A stretch of DNA of 57,032 nucleotides, taken from an uncultured Chloroflexales bacterium (GTDB lineage: Bacteria > Chloroflexota > Chloroflexia > Chloroflexales > Chloroflexaceae). A model generated the notes under the pieces. That model was given only the letters and a program-made list of their open reading frames with translations. It searched no databases and was not told where the DNA came from. Of the stretch, positions 34,930 to 43,968 are shown in pieces; position 1 is the stretch's first letter; each line of letters begins with the position of its first letter. The stretch covers positions 1-57,032 of the forward strand of contig CALANA010000203.1 in NCBI GenBank assembly GCA_937925925.1, in the 5' to 3' direction. The position numbers and the translations under genes were made by a program.

Positions 34930-36399
34930 ATGGCAACCTCTTCAAAGCAACACGCATTTGCTTCCCACATGCCGTCTGAGAAACAACGCACAACCATCAG
35001 AATGCGTGAGGAGCAGCGCCGTCAGACACATCTGGCTGAACTACAAGCCCTGGATGGCCTGCGCGATGTGCCGCTGATCGAATTACGCTACCTGGTTGAT
35101 CAGTGCGTCTTCCGCGTCTTTGCCTCGGATACCACCATTATCAGCGAACGCAAACCCGGCGAGTTTCTGTATATCCTGCTGGCGGGCAACTTGCGGCTAA
35201 CACTGCACGATAAAGAAGGCCACGAGGTCTTGCTGGGTGTACTGGGGCGGGGAGACTGGTTTGGGGAAGGGCCCCTGTTTGGCGATTATTTCCGACGGGC
35301 TGGAATCTATACCGAAACACAATGCTATGTCTTGCAACTATCTCTCACAACTGTGCGTGAACTGTTGCCTGTGATGCCCACGTTTCAGGCACTGCTGCAA
35401 ACGATCTATCGCCGCCGCCTGGTTGAGAGTACCCTGGCGCGTGTGCCACTGTTTAGCCGTATCTCGCCGCTCGAACGTGTGATGCTGGCTGAACTGCTGC
35501 AACCACTGGAGTTTCCACGTGGAAGCCTGATTGTCCATCAGGGTGCATGCGGTGACTCGCTCTATCTGATTGAAGGCGGGCAGGTGGTGGTCGAAAATGA
35601 TGGGAAGGCAATCGCTTTTCTTGATGAAGGTGACTTCTTTGGCGAGATTGCGCTGCTGGGCAAAGAACCGCACACGGCCACCGTGCGGGCGCTGACGCCA
35701 TTGTCGGTACTGGCACTGCCAGCTACGGCTTTTGACGATCTCCTGAAAAACCGCCCTGATTTTCAGGCCCAACTCGAAACCACGGTCGCCCAACGGCGTG
35801 CCAACACCGAGCAGTTTCGACATGACCATGATCGGGTTATGCAGATGACCCGGATTATAGAGCATGGCTTGTTACGGGGCAGTCATCTGCTGGTGCGGTC
35901 GCCAGAACTGTGTCTGCCCGATTGCACGCTGTGTGAGGCGGCATGCGTGTCGCGCCATGGGCATGCCCGCTTGCGTATGGAGGGTGTGTTGGTAGGCCAG
36001 CAGCGCGTGATCGATGCCTGTCGCCAGTGTCGGGTGGGAGCCGAATGTGTGGAGGCCTGCCCGGAAGATGCCTTTGAGTGGAACGACAAGGGCGTGTTGC
36101 TGATCAACGATAAGTGTACCGGCTGTGGTGCCTGTGTGCCTGCCTGTCCCTATAACGCCATTACCCGTGTGCCCCGGACAATCGAGACTGCCAATGGCCC
36201 GCTGTGGCAACTCTGGCACACGATGAAAACGCGGTTTCGCCCACCGATGATGATTCCGCTGGAGCCGGTGTCGCCTGCCTATACCCATCGCGCCGATAAG
36301 TGCGACCTGTGCGATGGCTACCCGGATCTGGCCTGTGTGACTGCCTGTCCAACTGGTGCGTTGCGGCTCGTGCCAGTGGAAGAGTTGCTGCCGCTGTAG
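34930..36399 (+). CDS. Protein with two cNMP-binding domains and four 4Fe-4S sites
   Basis: The start is the ATG six bases after AGAAGG, giving 489 residues; 34906 is an alternative. Two Crp-like barrels (residues ~40-160 and ~170-285; FLYILLAGNLRL, GDSLYLIEGGQVVV, GDFFGEIALLG) precede a ferredoxin-like half with 16 cysteines in four groups: CLPDCTLCEAAC, CRQCRVGAECVEACP, CTGCGACVPACP and CDLCDGYPDLACVTACP. It is probably a cytosolic, nucleotide-controlled electron carrier. It is divergent from the AOR homologue and 17 bases upstream of acuI. Confidence 0.85.
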   Translation: MATSSKQHAFASHMPSEKQRTTIRMREEQRRQTHLAELQALDGLRDVPLIELRYLVDQCVFRVFASDTTIISERKPGEFLYILLAGNLRLTLHDKEGHEVLLGVLGRGDWFGEGPLFGDYFRRAGIYTETQCYVLQLSLTTVRELLPVMPTFQALLQTIYRRRLVESTLARVPLFSRISPLERVMLAELLQPLEFPRGSLIVHQGACGDSLYLIEGGQVVVENDGKAIAFLDEGDFFGEIALLGKEPHTATVRALTPLSVLALPATAFDDLLKNRPDFQAQLETTVAQRRANTEQFRHDHDRVMQMTRIIEHGLLRGSHLLVRSPELCLPDCTLCEAACVSRHGHARLRMEGVLVGQQRVIDACRQCRVGAECVEACPEDAFEWNDKGVLLINDKCTGCGACVPACPYNAITRVPRTIETANGPLWQLWHTMKTRFRPPMMIPLEPVSPAYTHRADKCDLCDGYPDLACVTACPTGALRLVPVEELLPL

Positions 36400-36416
36400 G
36401 ATTGTGAGGAGGGAAG

Positions 36417-37415
36417 ATGTCAACGGATACGTTCAAGGCATTGGTGTTGGAACAACAGAACGGTGAAGTACAGGCGACAATCCAGACGCTTACAAAGGAT
36501 GCTCTCCCGGAAGGTGAGGTGCTGGTCGCTGTGGCCTATTCAGGCCTCAACTACAAAGATGGGTTAGCGCTCACCGGTCAGGGCCGCATTGTGCGCAGCT
36601 ATCCGATGGTGCCTGGTATCGATTTTGCCGGGACGGTGGTCGAGTCTTCTTCGCCCGACTATAAACCGGGAGATGAGGTGGTCTTGACTGGATGGTGGGT
36701 GGGGGAACGCTATTGGGGCGGTTATGCGCAGATGGCCCGCGTCAAGGCCGAATGGCTCGTGCCCCTGCCTGCCGGTCTCAGTCTGCAACAGGCAATGAGC
36801 ATCGGCACGGCTGGACTGACGGCGATGCTGTGTGTGATGGTGTTGGAAGAGCATGGCATGACTCCCACAATGGAGCGTGAGGTACTCGTGACCGGTTCAG
36901 CGGGTGGGGTGGGGAGCGTTGCGGTGGCGCTCCTGGCAAATCTAGGCTATAAAGTCGTGGCTGCTACGGGTCGAGCAGAAACGCACGAGTATTTACGCAG
37001 CCTGGGTGCCCACGATATGCTGGATCGCACCGTGCTATCCGCTCCAGGCAAACCGCTGGAGAGTGAGCGCTGGGGCGCTGCTGTCGATACAGTTGGCGGA
37101 GATACGCTGGCAGGGGTGTTGCGCTCCATGGCCCAGGGTGGTAGCGTGGCCGCCTGTGGCAATGCGGGCGGGATTGCGCTGAATACAACGGTGATCCCTT
37201 TCATCCTGCGCGGCGTGAATCTGCTGGGTGTCGAGTCAGTCTTATGCCCACAACCACGCCGCCGCGCCGCCTGGGCCCGCCTGGCAAGCGATCTGCCCAA
37301 AGCTGCTTTCGACCCGATTACCCAGGTAGTCGCGCTGGAAGAGATCCCTGAACTGGGTCGACAGATCCTCAAGGGGCAGGTGCGCGGTCGTGTGGTTGTT
37401 GATCTGCAGGCGTGA
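36417..37415 (+). CDS. acuI: Acrylyl-CoA reductase (AcuI/YhdH family)
   Basis: A 332-residue zinc-free MDR-family reductase. It resembles E. coli YhdH along its length: SGLNYKDGLALTG, PGIDFAGTV, LTGWWVGE, IGTAGLTAMLCVM, VTGSAGGVGSVAVALL, RAETHEYLRSLGA, AACGNAGG. The family reduces acrylyl-CoA to propionyl-CoA with NADPH, limiting a toxic electrophile. RBS GGAGGG. Probably co-transcribed with the preceding ferredoxin-domain gene. Confidence 0.92.
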   Translation: MSTDTFKALVLEQQNGEVQATIQTLTKDALPEGEVLVAVAYSGLNYKDGLALTGQGRIVRSYPMVPGIDFAGTVVESSSPDYKPGDEVVLTGWWVGERYWGGYAQMARVKAEWLVPLPAGLSLQQAMSIGTAGLTAMLCVMVLEEHGMTPTMEREVLVTGSAGGVGSVAVALLANLGYKVVAATGRAETHEYLRSLGAHDMLDRTVLSAPGKPLESERWGAAVDTVGGDTLAGVLRSMAQGGSVAACGNAGGIALNTTVIPFILRGVNLLGVESVLCPQPRRRAAWARLASDLPKAAFDPITQVVALEEIPELGRQILKGQVRGRVVVDLQA

Positions 37416-37777
37416 CGTAGGAGAACGGTGAGACGGTTCACACCGTCCCACCGTCTTTCGCGTAGAAACCACCAGGTCACGGTACGAGGTGAAGCATGAG
37501 TGTGCTGTCTCCGCAGGTGTCTTGCACACAGCTAATATCAATTTGACTTTGACCTTCCACCTCTTTTCGCCCGCCTACCCCCCCCGCTCGAAGGGGTGGG
37601 GGCAGGCCGGAACCCTTCCCTCTGTCCAGACCGACGCGGTGGCGCATCCGCTGGCACGTTTCGTTCACGGCTGCGGGGACGGGACGCGCTTCTGGTTGCC
37701 CCTTTTCGCTGAAGGCGAAAAGGGGGCGGGAAAAAAGCGTCGCTTCCACGCTGCATCAGGCGCAAAAGCGTGTCCCG

Positions 37778-37809
37778 TTCGACTGCGCTCAGGGCAAGCT
37801 CTGAGCGAA
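37778..37809. repeat. Third copy of the 32-bp interspersed repeat
   Basis: Identical to the copy at 34793-34824; flanking bases (TGTCCCG before, GGTGAAGG after) are also shared, so the repeating unit is longer than 32 bp. Confidence 0.92.
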
Positions 37810-37898
37810 GGTGAAGGGACGTGGGGTTCACACGACCACGTACATCCTATATGACGAAGTTCCAGGTACCTTATTCCTGATGAAGTACGTCGCATCGA

Positions 37899-37934
37899 AT
37901 TCCAGTTGTTTTTGTACTACAAAACAACTGGAAT
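37899..37934. repeat. Perfect 14-bp-arm stem-loop
   Basis: Arms ATTCCAGTTGTTTT and AAAACAACTGGAAT with an 8-base loop. No T-run follows, so it is not a clear intrinsic terminator; it could be an operator or a mobile-repeat relic. Confidence 0.8.
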
Positions 37935-38080
37935 GTCGCATCTCAACCATAGCCAGCATGCGTTTTTTTGTTCGACGACATCCCGACAGTATTGCACGCA
38001 CTCCTGGCGTTCTTTGCGTTGAACCGTTCCTTCACCACAGTGCCCACCTCACCGCTTTTCACCCCAAAATAGAAAAAGCT

Positions 38081-38109
38081 TTGTCAAACTCTTAGCCAGG
38101 GGGTATAAT
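38081..38109 (+). promoter_or_regulatory. Sigma-70-type promoter upstream of the epimerase gene
   Basis: TTGTCA (38081-38086), a 17-base spacer, then TATAAT (38104-38109). This is near-consensus and on the strand of the epimerase gene, leaving a ~140-base leader. Confidence 0.7.
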
Positions 38110-38257
38110 TGCAGGCAGATGGAACGCACCATTCACTCGGGCACAGTCCAGGCGCACTGGCAGGTTGCCCTCGCACGATCATAGGACATTCTAGCTACAT
38201 TGCTGTCAGTCGTGGCACAACTGGTGCCAGCGCTGGCAAGGGAGGAACAATCAGGCC

Positions 38258-39289
38258 ATGCGAATCTTAATTACGGGCGGTGCCGGGTTTATCGGCTGTA
38301 ATCTCGCTCAACGACGACTTGCTCGCGGCGACACGGTGACGATCTATGATAACCTCTCGCGTCCGGGCACTACCTCTAATCTGGACTGGCTTCGCACGAT
38401 CGCCCACCGCAGTGCCGGTAGCCTCGAATTTATCCAGGCCGATGTCCGTGATGCTACCGCAATCGCCAGCGCTGCCCAGTCGGTGGAGGCGATCTTCCAC
38501 CTGGCTGGTCAGGTCGCGGTGACGCATTCGGTACAACATCCTCGGCTAGACTTCGAAATTAACGCCCTGGGTACGTTTAATGTGTTAGAAGCGGCGCGCA
38601 CCGCACCGACACGACCAGCGGTGTTTTACTCGTCCACCAACAAAGTGTATGGCGGTATGGAAGACGTGGCCATCGTTGAGGAGGCAAGCCGCTATCGCTA
38701 CCGTGACTTGCCCAACGGCGTGTCAGAAATGCAACCCCTCGACTTTCACTCGCCCTATGGCTGCTCGAAGGGTGCCGGTGATCAGTATGTGCGTGACTAT
38801 CATCGCATCTATGGCCTCAAGACGGTTGTGTTCCGGCAGAGTTGCTGCTATGGGCCGCGTCAATTTGGCGTTGAAGATCAGGGATGGGTGGCCCACTTTG
38901 TCATCGCGGCCCAGTTCAACCGACCCATTTCGATCTATGGCGATGGTAAGCAGGTACGGGATGTGCTATACATTGATGATCTGATCGACGCCTATGAACT
39001 GGCACTGGAGCAGATCAATGTGGCGGCAGGTCGGGTCTACAATGTGGGCGGTGGAATCAACAACACACTCTCGATCTGGGCTGAATTTGCGCCCATCTTG
39101 AGTCGCCTGGCGCAACAACCCGTCGTACCAGCGCAGTATGGAGATTGGCGACCGGGCGATCAGCCGGTCTTCGTGAGCGACATCAGGAAAATTGAGCGTG
39201 AACTGGGTTGGCAGCCACGGGTCGGGATCGCGCAGGGAGTGGAACAGTTGTGGAATTGGGTGCGCGACAACCGTCACCTGTTTGAGTGA
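38258..39289 (+). CDS. CDP-paratose 2-epimerase-like SDR (NAD-dependent epimerase)
   Basis: A 343-residue extended SDR. It has an NAD site ITGGAGFIGCNLA, the SSTNKVYG segment, a catalytic YGCSKG (Tyr-x3-Lys) in DFHSPYGCSKGAGDQY, and FRQSCCYGPRQFG with DQGWVAHF. The similarity to RfbE, the CDP-tyvelose epimerase, is strong along the length, from memory. It would supply a dideoxy-hexose or related sugar for a surface glycan. GGAGG lies 12 bases before ATG. A glycosyltransferase and a methyltransferase follow. Confidence 0.85.
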   Translation: MRILITGGAGFIGCNLAQRRLARGDTVTIYDNLSRPGTTSNLDWLRTIAHRSAGSLEFIQADVRDATAIASAAQSVEAIFHLAGQVAVTHSVQHPRLDFEINALGTFNVLEAARTAPTRPAVFYSSTNKVYGGMEDVAIVEEASRYRYRDLPNGVSEMQPLDFHSPYGCSKGAGDQYVRDYHRIYGLKTVVFRQSCCYGPRQFGVEDQGWVAHFVIAAQFNRPISIYGDGKQVRDVLYIDDLIDAYELALEQINVAAGRVYNVGGGINNTLSIWAEFAPILSRLAQQPVVPAQYGDWRPGDQPVFVSDIRKIERELGWQPRVGIAQGVEQLWNWVRDNRHLFE

Positions 39290-39400
39290 TGTGATACCGG
39301 CCAGCGTGCAAAACAGAGGGGCCAGCTGCGATGTCTCCATAGCATCCCTGTGGCTGTGCCCCTGTGTTATGGCTCATACTACACGATATAGGATAGATAG

Positions 39401-40546
39401 ATGCGTCTGCTTTTTGTGTTAACGTATTACCGTCCGCATACCAGTGGTTTGACGATTTATGTAGAGCGCCTGGCACGGTCGTTGGCTCGACGCGGGCATA
39501 CGGTCACCGTGTTAACCTCACAGTATGATCCCAGTCTACCGCAGCGCGAGATGCTGCATGGTGTCTGGGTTGTACGGGTACCGGTTGCCGCTCGGGTAAG
39601 CAAGGGGGTCTTAATGCCTGCCTTTGGGTGGATAGCGACTGGTCTGGCGCTGCAGCACGATGCAATGAGTTTACATCTGCCCCAGTTCGACGCCAGTGGT
39701 CTGGCGATACGTGGTCGCTTGCTCCGTCAGCCAGTCGTGCTAACCTACCACTGCGATTTGCAATTGCCGCCCAGTCCCTTTAACCACGTGGTGAATAAGG
39801 TGGTGCAACTCAGCAATCTCACCGCCGGGTATCTCGCAACGGCGATTGTGGCCTATACCCAGGATTTTGCCGATCACTCGCCGTTTCTCTCGCGCTTTCG
39901 TTCCAAGGTGCGTGTTATTCCACCACCGGTTGAGGTGCCCGACATCCCCGCTGAGGAGGTGCATGCCTTTCGGCGACGCTGGAATATCCAGGGGCCAATC
40001 ATCGGTATGGCGGCGCGATTGGCAACCGAGAAGGGGGTAGAGGTGTTGCTGAATGCTTTGCCGCGTGTCCTGGAAGAATATCCCACTGCTCGCGTTCTGT
40101 ATGCCGGGCAGTTCGAGAATGTGCTGGGCGAGGAGGCCTATGCGCGCCGCCTGGCCCCGCTGTTTGAACGCTATCGGGATCACTGGACGTTTCTGGGAAC
40201 GCTTAGTCCAACCGAGATGGCGGCTTTCTTCCCCAATTGCGATATGATTATTGTGCCAAGTTTGAACTCGACCGAGTCGTTTGGCCTGGTGCAGGTGGAG
40301 GCTATGTTGTGTGGTACGCCCTCCATTGCCAGTGCGCTACCGGGCGTGCGCCAGCCGGTATTGCAGACCGGTATGGGATTGGTGACACCGATTGGTAACA
40401 GCGATGCCCTGTCGGAGGCAATCATTCACATCTTGAAGAATCGTGCTGCCTACATCCGCCCGCGCAGCGAAATTGCCGCCCGCTTCAGCACCGAACGCAC
40501 CACCGAGGCCTATGAACAGCTTTTTACGGAATTGCGGAAGAAGTAG
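39401..40546 (+). CDS. GT4-family glycosyltransferase
   Basis: A 381-residue GT-B enzyme: RLARSLARRGHTVTVLTSQYD at the N terminus, MAARLATEKGVEVLLNAL near residue 205, and the C-terminal VPSLNSTESFGLVQVEAMLCGTPSIAS carrying the catalytic Glu pair. It is probably cytosolic or peripheral. It follows the epimerase by 111 bases and precedes a methyltransferase by 29, suggesting one glycan-assembly unit. Confidence 0.87.
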   Translation: MRLLFVLTYYRPHTSGLTIYVERLARSLARRGHTVTVLTSQYDPSLPQREMLHGVWVVRVPVAARVSKGVLMPAFGWIATGLALQHDAMSLHLPQFDASGLAIRGRLLRQPVVLTYHCDLQLPPSPFNHVVNKVVQLSNLTAGYLATAIVAYTQDFADHSPFLSRFRSKVRVIPPPVEVPDIPAEEVHAFRRRWNIQGPIIGMAARLATEKGVEVLLNALPRVLEEYPTARVLYAGQFENVLGEEAYARRLAPLFERYRDHWTFLGTLSPTEMAAFFPNCDMIIVPSLNSTESFGLVQVEAMLCGTPSIASALPGVRQPVLQTGMGLVTPIGNSDALSEAIIHILKNRAAYIRPRSEIAARFSTERTTEAYEQLFTELRKK

Positions 40547-40575
40547 CACTCCTTTAAAGACAGATTGGTCAATCT

Positions 40576-41361
40576 ATGCGTGATTTTTTACGTCCTCATT
40601 TGCTCACTTTGCCGATCCACCGTGCTATGTTGCGGGCGGTGGAAGCACGCCTGTTTGCCGAAATTGCACCAGATTTGCCGGAGCCAATCGTGGATATTGG
40701 TAGCGGCGATGGGACGTTTGTCCAGATCGCCTTTCCTGGCAAGCACGTGGTGGGCATTGATCCGATCCGTAGCGATACCCATGAAGCGGCACGACGCGGC
40801 GTGTATCGCGGGCTGAGTGTTGCTAATGGCGCCGCCTTGCCCTTCGCTGATGCCAGTTTTGCCAGTGCGATCAGCAATTGCGTGCTGGAGCATGTCGTGC
40901 CACTCGATGCAACGCTGCGTGAAGTGACACGCGTGCTGCGCCCTGGCGGTCAATTTGTAGCCTCGGTGGTGGGGAACCGCTTCCCGCAGGATTTGCTCGG
41001 CACAACGCTGCTCAATGCGCTGGGCCTGGATGGGAGCCGTTATGGCCGCTGGTTTAACAAAATTTCGTATCATTTCAATACCTTGAGTGCCGACGAGTGG
41101 AGCCGCCGGTTTCAGGATGCGGGCATGGAAGTGGTAAGCTGTCGCCCGTACTTTAGCGCGGCGGCGCTCAAACTCTTTGACTTCAGCCACTACTACGGCG
41201 CACCGTCAATTCTTACCCGCCGCCTGACCGGACGCTGGTTACTGTGCCCCCCCTTGACCCCCAATCTGTTATGGGAGCCGCTCTTACGCCGCATCTATAA
41301 TGCCCCGCCGGGTAATGATGGGCCATACTACTTTTTCGTCTGTCGCAAGCCGGGCCGATAA
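40576..41361 (+). CDS. Class I SAM-dependent methyltransferase
   Basis: A 261-residue methyltransferase: VDIGSGDGTFVQIAF (SAM loop), VVGIDPIRS (acidic strand), GAALPFADASFASAISNCVLEHV (motif IV) and LRPGGQFVAS. The N terminus (LTLPIHRAMLRAVEARLF) is a cap helix. The substrate is probably a sugar or lipid, given the neighbouring glycosyltransferase. Confidence 0.85.
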   Translation: MRDFLRPHLLTLPIHRAMLRAVEARLFAEIAPDLPEPIVDIGSGDGTFVQIAFPGKHVVGIDPIRSDTHEAARRGVYRGLSVANGAALPFADASFASAISNCVLEHVVPLDATLREVTRVLRPGGQFVASVVGNRFPQDLLGTTLLNALGLDGSRYGRWFNKISYHFNTLSADEWSRRFQDAGMEVVSCRPYFSAAALKLFDFSHYYGAPSILTRRLTGRWLLCPPLTPNLLWEPLLRRIYNAPPGNDGPYYFFVCRKPGR

Positions 41362-41369
41362 AGGGCAGC

Positions 41370-42191
41370 ATGGACACGCGACGATCGACAAATACGCGCA
41401 TGGTTGACGACAAATCCCTGCTGACGTATGAAGACCTGAGCGCCATTATTGACCTGACGCTGTGGGCCGGGCAACTGCTGCTCCAGCATGGCGCAGAGAC
41501 ACAGCGCATCGAGGAAACGGTGCATCGACTCGGTACTGGTATGGGCTGTAACTGGATGGATGTGATGGTATCCAGCAATACCATCGTCGTAACAGCCATC
41601 AGTGGGCACCAGTTTCGGACAAAGCTGCGGCGCGTACCGGCGCTGACGATCAATATGGCGGTGATCGATGCGGTCAACACCTTGAGCCGCCGCGTATCGA
41701 CTGGCGAATTGGACTGGCTGCAGGTACGTGCCGAATTACAGCGTATCAGTACCACGCCGCCCCGTTATAATCGCTGGTTGGTGGTGGCGATGGTTGCGTT
41801 GTCGTGCGCCGCGTTCAGTCGGCTTGCCGGCGGCGACTGGGCGGTGTTTGGGGTGACGTTTGTGGCGGCGTCAACGGCGATGGTGGTGCGGCAGGAGCTA
41901 ACGCGGCACCATTTCAATACGCTGATGATGGTGACGATCACTGCGTTTATCGCGGCCCTGGTCGTCAGTAGTGCAACACTGTTGGGACTTAGCGCCAATC
42001 TGGAGTTGGCGATGGCTGCATCGGTGCTATTACTGGTTCCGGGAGTACCTTTGATCAACGCTGTCGAGGACTTGATCAAGGGCCATCTGGTTACAGGCAT
42101 GGCACAGAGTATGACAGGTATATTGGTATCGGCCTGTATTGCACTCGGCCTGTTGCTGGCAATCTGGTTGACAGGAGTGGGAGGTTTGTGA
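41370..42191 (+). CDS. Threonine/serine exporter ThrE, N-terminal half protein
   Basis: A 273-residue ThrE-domain protein. The cytosolic first ~125 residues include LLLQHGAETQRIEETVHRLG and DVMVSSNTIVVTA; the rest has about five hydrophobic helices and LVPGVPLINAVEDLIKGH. Paired with the following small gene it would make the ten-helix exporter that is a single chain in Corynebacterium ThrE. GTGA overlap with the next gene. Confidence 0.88.
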   Translation: MDTRRSTNTRMVDDKSLLTYEDLSAIIDLTLWAGQLLLQHGAETQRIEETVHRLGTGMGCNWMDVMVSSNTIVVTAISGHQFRTKLRRVPALTINMAVIDAVNTLSRRVSTGELDWLQVRAELQRISTTPPRYNRWLVVAMVALSCAAFSRLAGGDWAVFGVTFVAASTAMVVRQELTRHHFNTLMMVTITAFIAALVVSSATLLGLSANLELAMAASVLLLVPGVPLINAVEDLIKGHLVTGMAQSMTGILVSACIALGLLLAIWLTGVGGL

Positions 42192-42667
42192 GTATATCGG
42201 CACTGATGTGGCTGCTGCTGCGCAGCGGTATATGGGCCGGAATAGGATCGTTGGGTTTTGCCGTTCTATTTAATGTCCCGCCACGTCTCCTGGCTGGCTG
42301 TGCTATGTGTGGGGCAGCAGGCTACATCGCACGCCTGCTGGTGATGCAACTGGGGGTTGATATTGAAGGTGCGACCCTGGTGGGAGCGCTGATTGTCGGG
42401 TGTGGAGGTGAGTTGCTTGCCCGTCGCTGGAGAGCACCGGTGCCGATCTTTACCGTCAGTGGTGTAATCCCTATGATGCCGGGCCGGTTTGCATTTAGCA
42501 CCATGATCGGCCTGTTGCGCTTTGCCACCTCTGGCCCCGACGCCAGTTCGCAGATGCTGGTGGAAGCCAGCCTGAACGCCACAAAGACAGCGCTGATACT
42601 GGGCGCGATTGCGTTTGGGATTGCCGCGCCCAGCTTGCTCTTCCAGCGTCATCGTCCGGTGGTATAG
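42188..42667 (+). CDS. ThrE_2-type exporter C-terminal half protein
   Basis: A 159-residue protein with about five transmembrane helices and the conserved VSGVIPMMPGRFAF segment. GTG start with GGAGG upstream, overlapping the previous stop. It is the split second half of the threonine/serine exporter and is expected to assemble with its neighbour in the cytoplasmic membrane. Confidence 0.87.
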   Translation: MSISALMWLLLRSGIWAGIGSLGFAVLFNVPPRLLAGCAMCGAAGYIARLLVMQLGVDIEGATLVGALIVGCGGELLARRWRAPVPIFTVSGVIPMMPGRFAFSTMIGLLRFATSGPDASSQMLVEASLNATKTALILGAIAFGIAAPSLLFQRHRPVV

Positions 42668-42908
42668 CCAGCCTGGCTCAATGATCAATCGGAGTCCCGG
42701 CTTTCATCAGGGAGTGTCCTGGCCTGACTGAAGTCGGGACACCGTTTGTTACGATGTAAGAAAGATTGGTCTATAGGGCAGTGAAACGGTAGAACATCTT
42801 AACGTTCCGGCGTTCCACATTCCACCGTTCCACCACTAGTGGTTGACCACCGTGATGTTGAGAGATACGTCGTTACTACATGCTCTGCATATTCAGTGTA
42901 GTCAACCA

Positions 42909-43418
42909 CTAAAACGGAATATCGTCATCCGACTCGATCGGTTGGGGCTGGTTACGCCGGGGCGCAGGCCGTGCGGCTGGTGCCGACTCACGGTTCACAG
43001 CGCGGGGTGCGGGTGGTTCTACTGGCTCTTCCATATCTGGCTCATAATCAGCCTGATACTCCATACTTCCCCCACGACCACCATTGCGGCTAGACAGCAT
43101 AATCATATCCTGGGCGATCACCTCGGTGGTATAGCGATCATTGCCGTCTTTATCTGTCCATTTTCGCGTTTGCAACCGTCCTTCAATATACACGTGACTC
43201 CCACGGGTAAGATATTGATTGCAAATCTCGCCCAGTTTATCCCAGGCAACAATCCGAAACCACTCCGTATCCTCATGCTGACTCCCGTCACGATCCTTCC
43301 AGGTGCGATTACTGGCAACACTGAAATGTGTTACCGGGCTACCCTGAGAAGTATACCGCATCTCGGGATCGCCCCCCAGTCGCCCGGTCAACTGCACCTT
43401 GTTTAAGTCTTTGGCCAT
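42909..43418 (-). CDS. ssb: Single-stranded DNA-binding protein
   Basis: A 169-residue SSB. The OB fold opens with LNKVQLTGRLGGDPEMRYT, then FSVASNRTW, TEWFRIVAWDKLGEIC and GSHVYIEGRLQTRKW. A Pro/Arg/Ala-rich disordered linker leads to the acidic tip DDDIPF, which recruits repair and replication partners. GAGGAGGG precedes ATG 43418. Possibly a paralogue of the replication SSB, because rpsF/rpsR are not adjacent. Confidence 0.95.
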   Translation of the reverse strand: MAKDLNKVQLTGRLGGDPEMRYTSQGSPVTHFSVASNRTWKDRDGSQHEDTEWFRIVAWDKLGEICNQYLTRGSHVYIEGRLQTRKWTDKDGNDRYTTEVIAQDMIMLSSRNGGRGGSMEYQADYEPDMEEPVEPPAPRAVNRESAPAARPAPRRNQPQPIESDDDIPF

Positions 43419-43968
43419 CACAACCCTCCTCGTTCATGTGTAGCTGTCGTCCCAACCGTCAATACGTTCGAGACGGCCATCAACCGGCGAACCTTTGTGC
43501 GAACTATAGCATGCAAGTGGAGTGCTGTCAAGAGGGAACTTAAGAGGTACCTGTTCACACTCGTGGGAACGCACCTGCCTGAGAGCGTGGGCGGGACGCC
43601 CGCCTGGGAGCGCGGGCACGCTGTCTGCACTCCCATGAGAAAAGGGAACACGTACACGAAGACATTGCTGCAAGCCCATACGGAGTACGTTTGGCGGTTC
43701 GTCGTTGCGTGTCAGGTCGTCGTTTGTTGCCTGTTTGTCGTATTGCCTGTTTGTCGTAACGAATTTAGTCGTTTTCGGAGAGCTGTACCGCCGATTCGTC
43801 GCTGGGTATCTGTCTGTTGCCTGGCTCGTGAACGGGCGGGCAACGCGGGCGCAAAGCCCGCCTACGCGGACGGACGTGCAGGCTGTATCGATGGCCGGTG
43901 TGCCACCGTCGTTCGACGCAGCAACGTTCGGGCACACACGACCACGTAATCATGTTCATGAAGAACCA
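43419..43968. other. Gene-free 550-bp intergenic region
   Basis: Only repeat-like sequence is seen: GC-rich hairpins (GGCGGGACGCCCGCC near 43588; GCGGGCGCAAAGCCCGC near 43847) and a CGTAACGAATTTAGTCGTT stretch (43757). A weakly supported 150-residue frame on the + strand overlaps these hairpins and is not called. Confidence 0.6.

Larger units (their letters stand above)
37416..38257. other. Gene-free 842-bp intergenic region
   Basis: No gene is supported. From left to right: a TATCAATTTGACTTTGACC stretch (37534), a GC-rich hairpin-rich segment (37560-37740), the third 32-bp repeat (37778-37809), a 14-bp-arm hairpin (37899-37934), and the promoter of the epimerase gene (38081-38109). Confidence 0.7.

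Noticed and set aside
37899-37934. Intrinsic terminator
   Set aside because: The stem is strong but no T-run follows, and it is ~480 bases after the nearest gene end.
43497-43949. 150-residue + strand frame upstream of plsX
   Set aside because: It runs through GC-rich hairpin repeats, lacks an RBS and resembles no protein.
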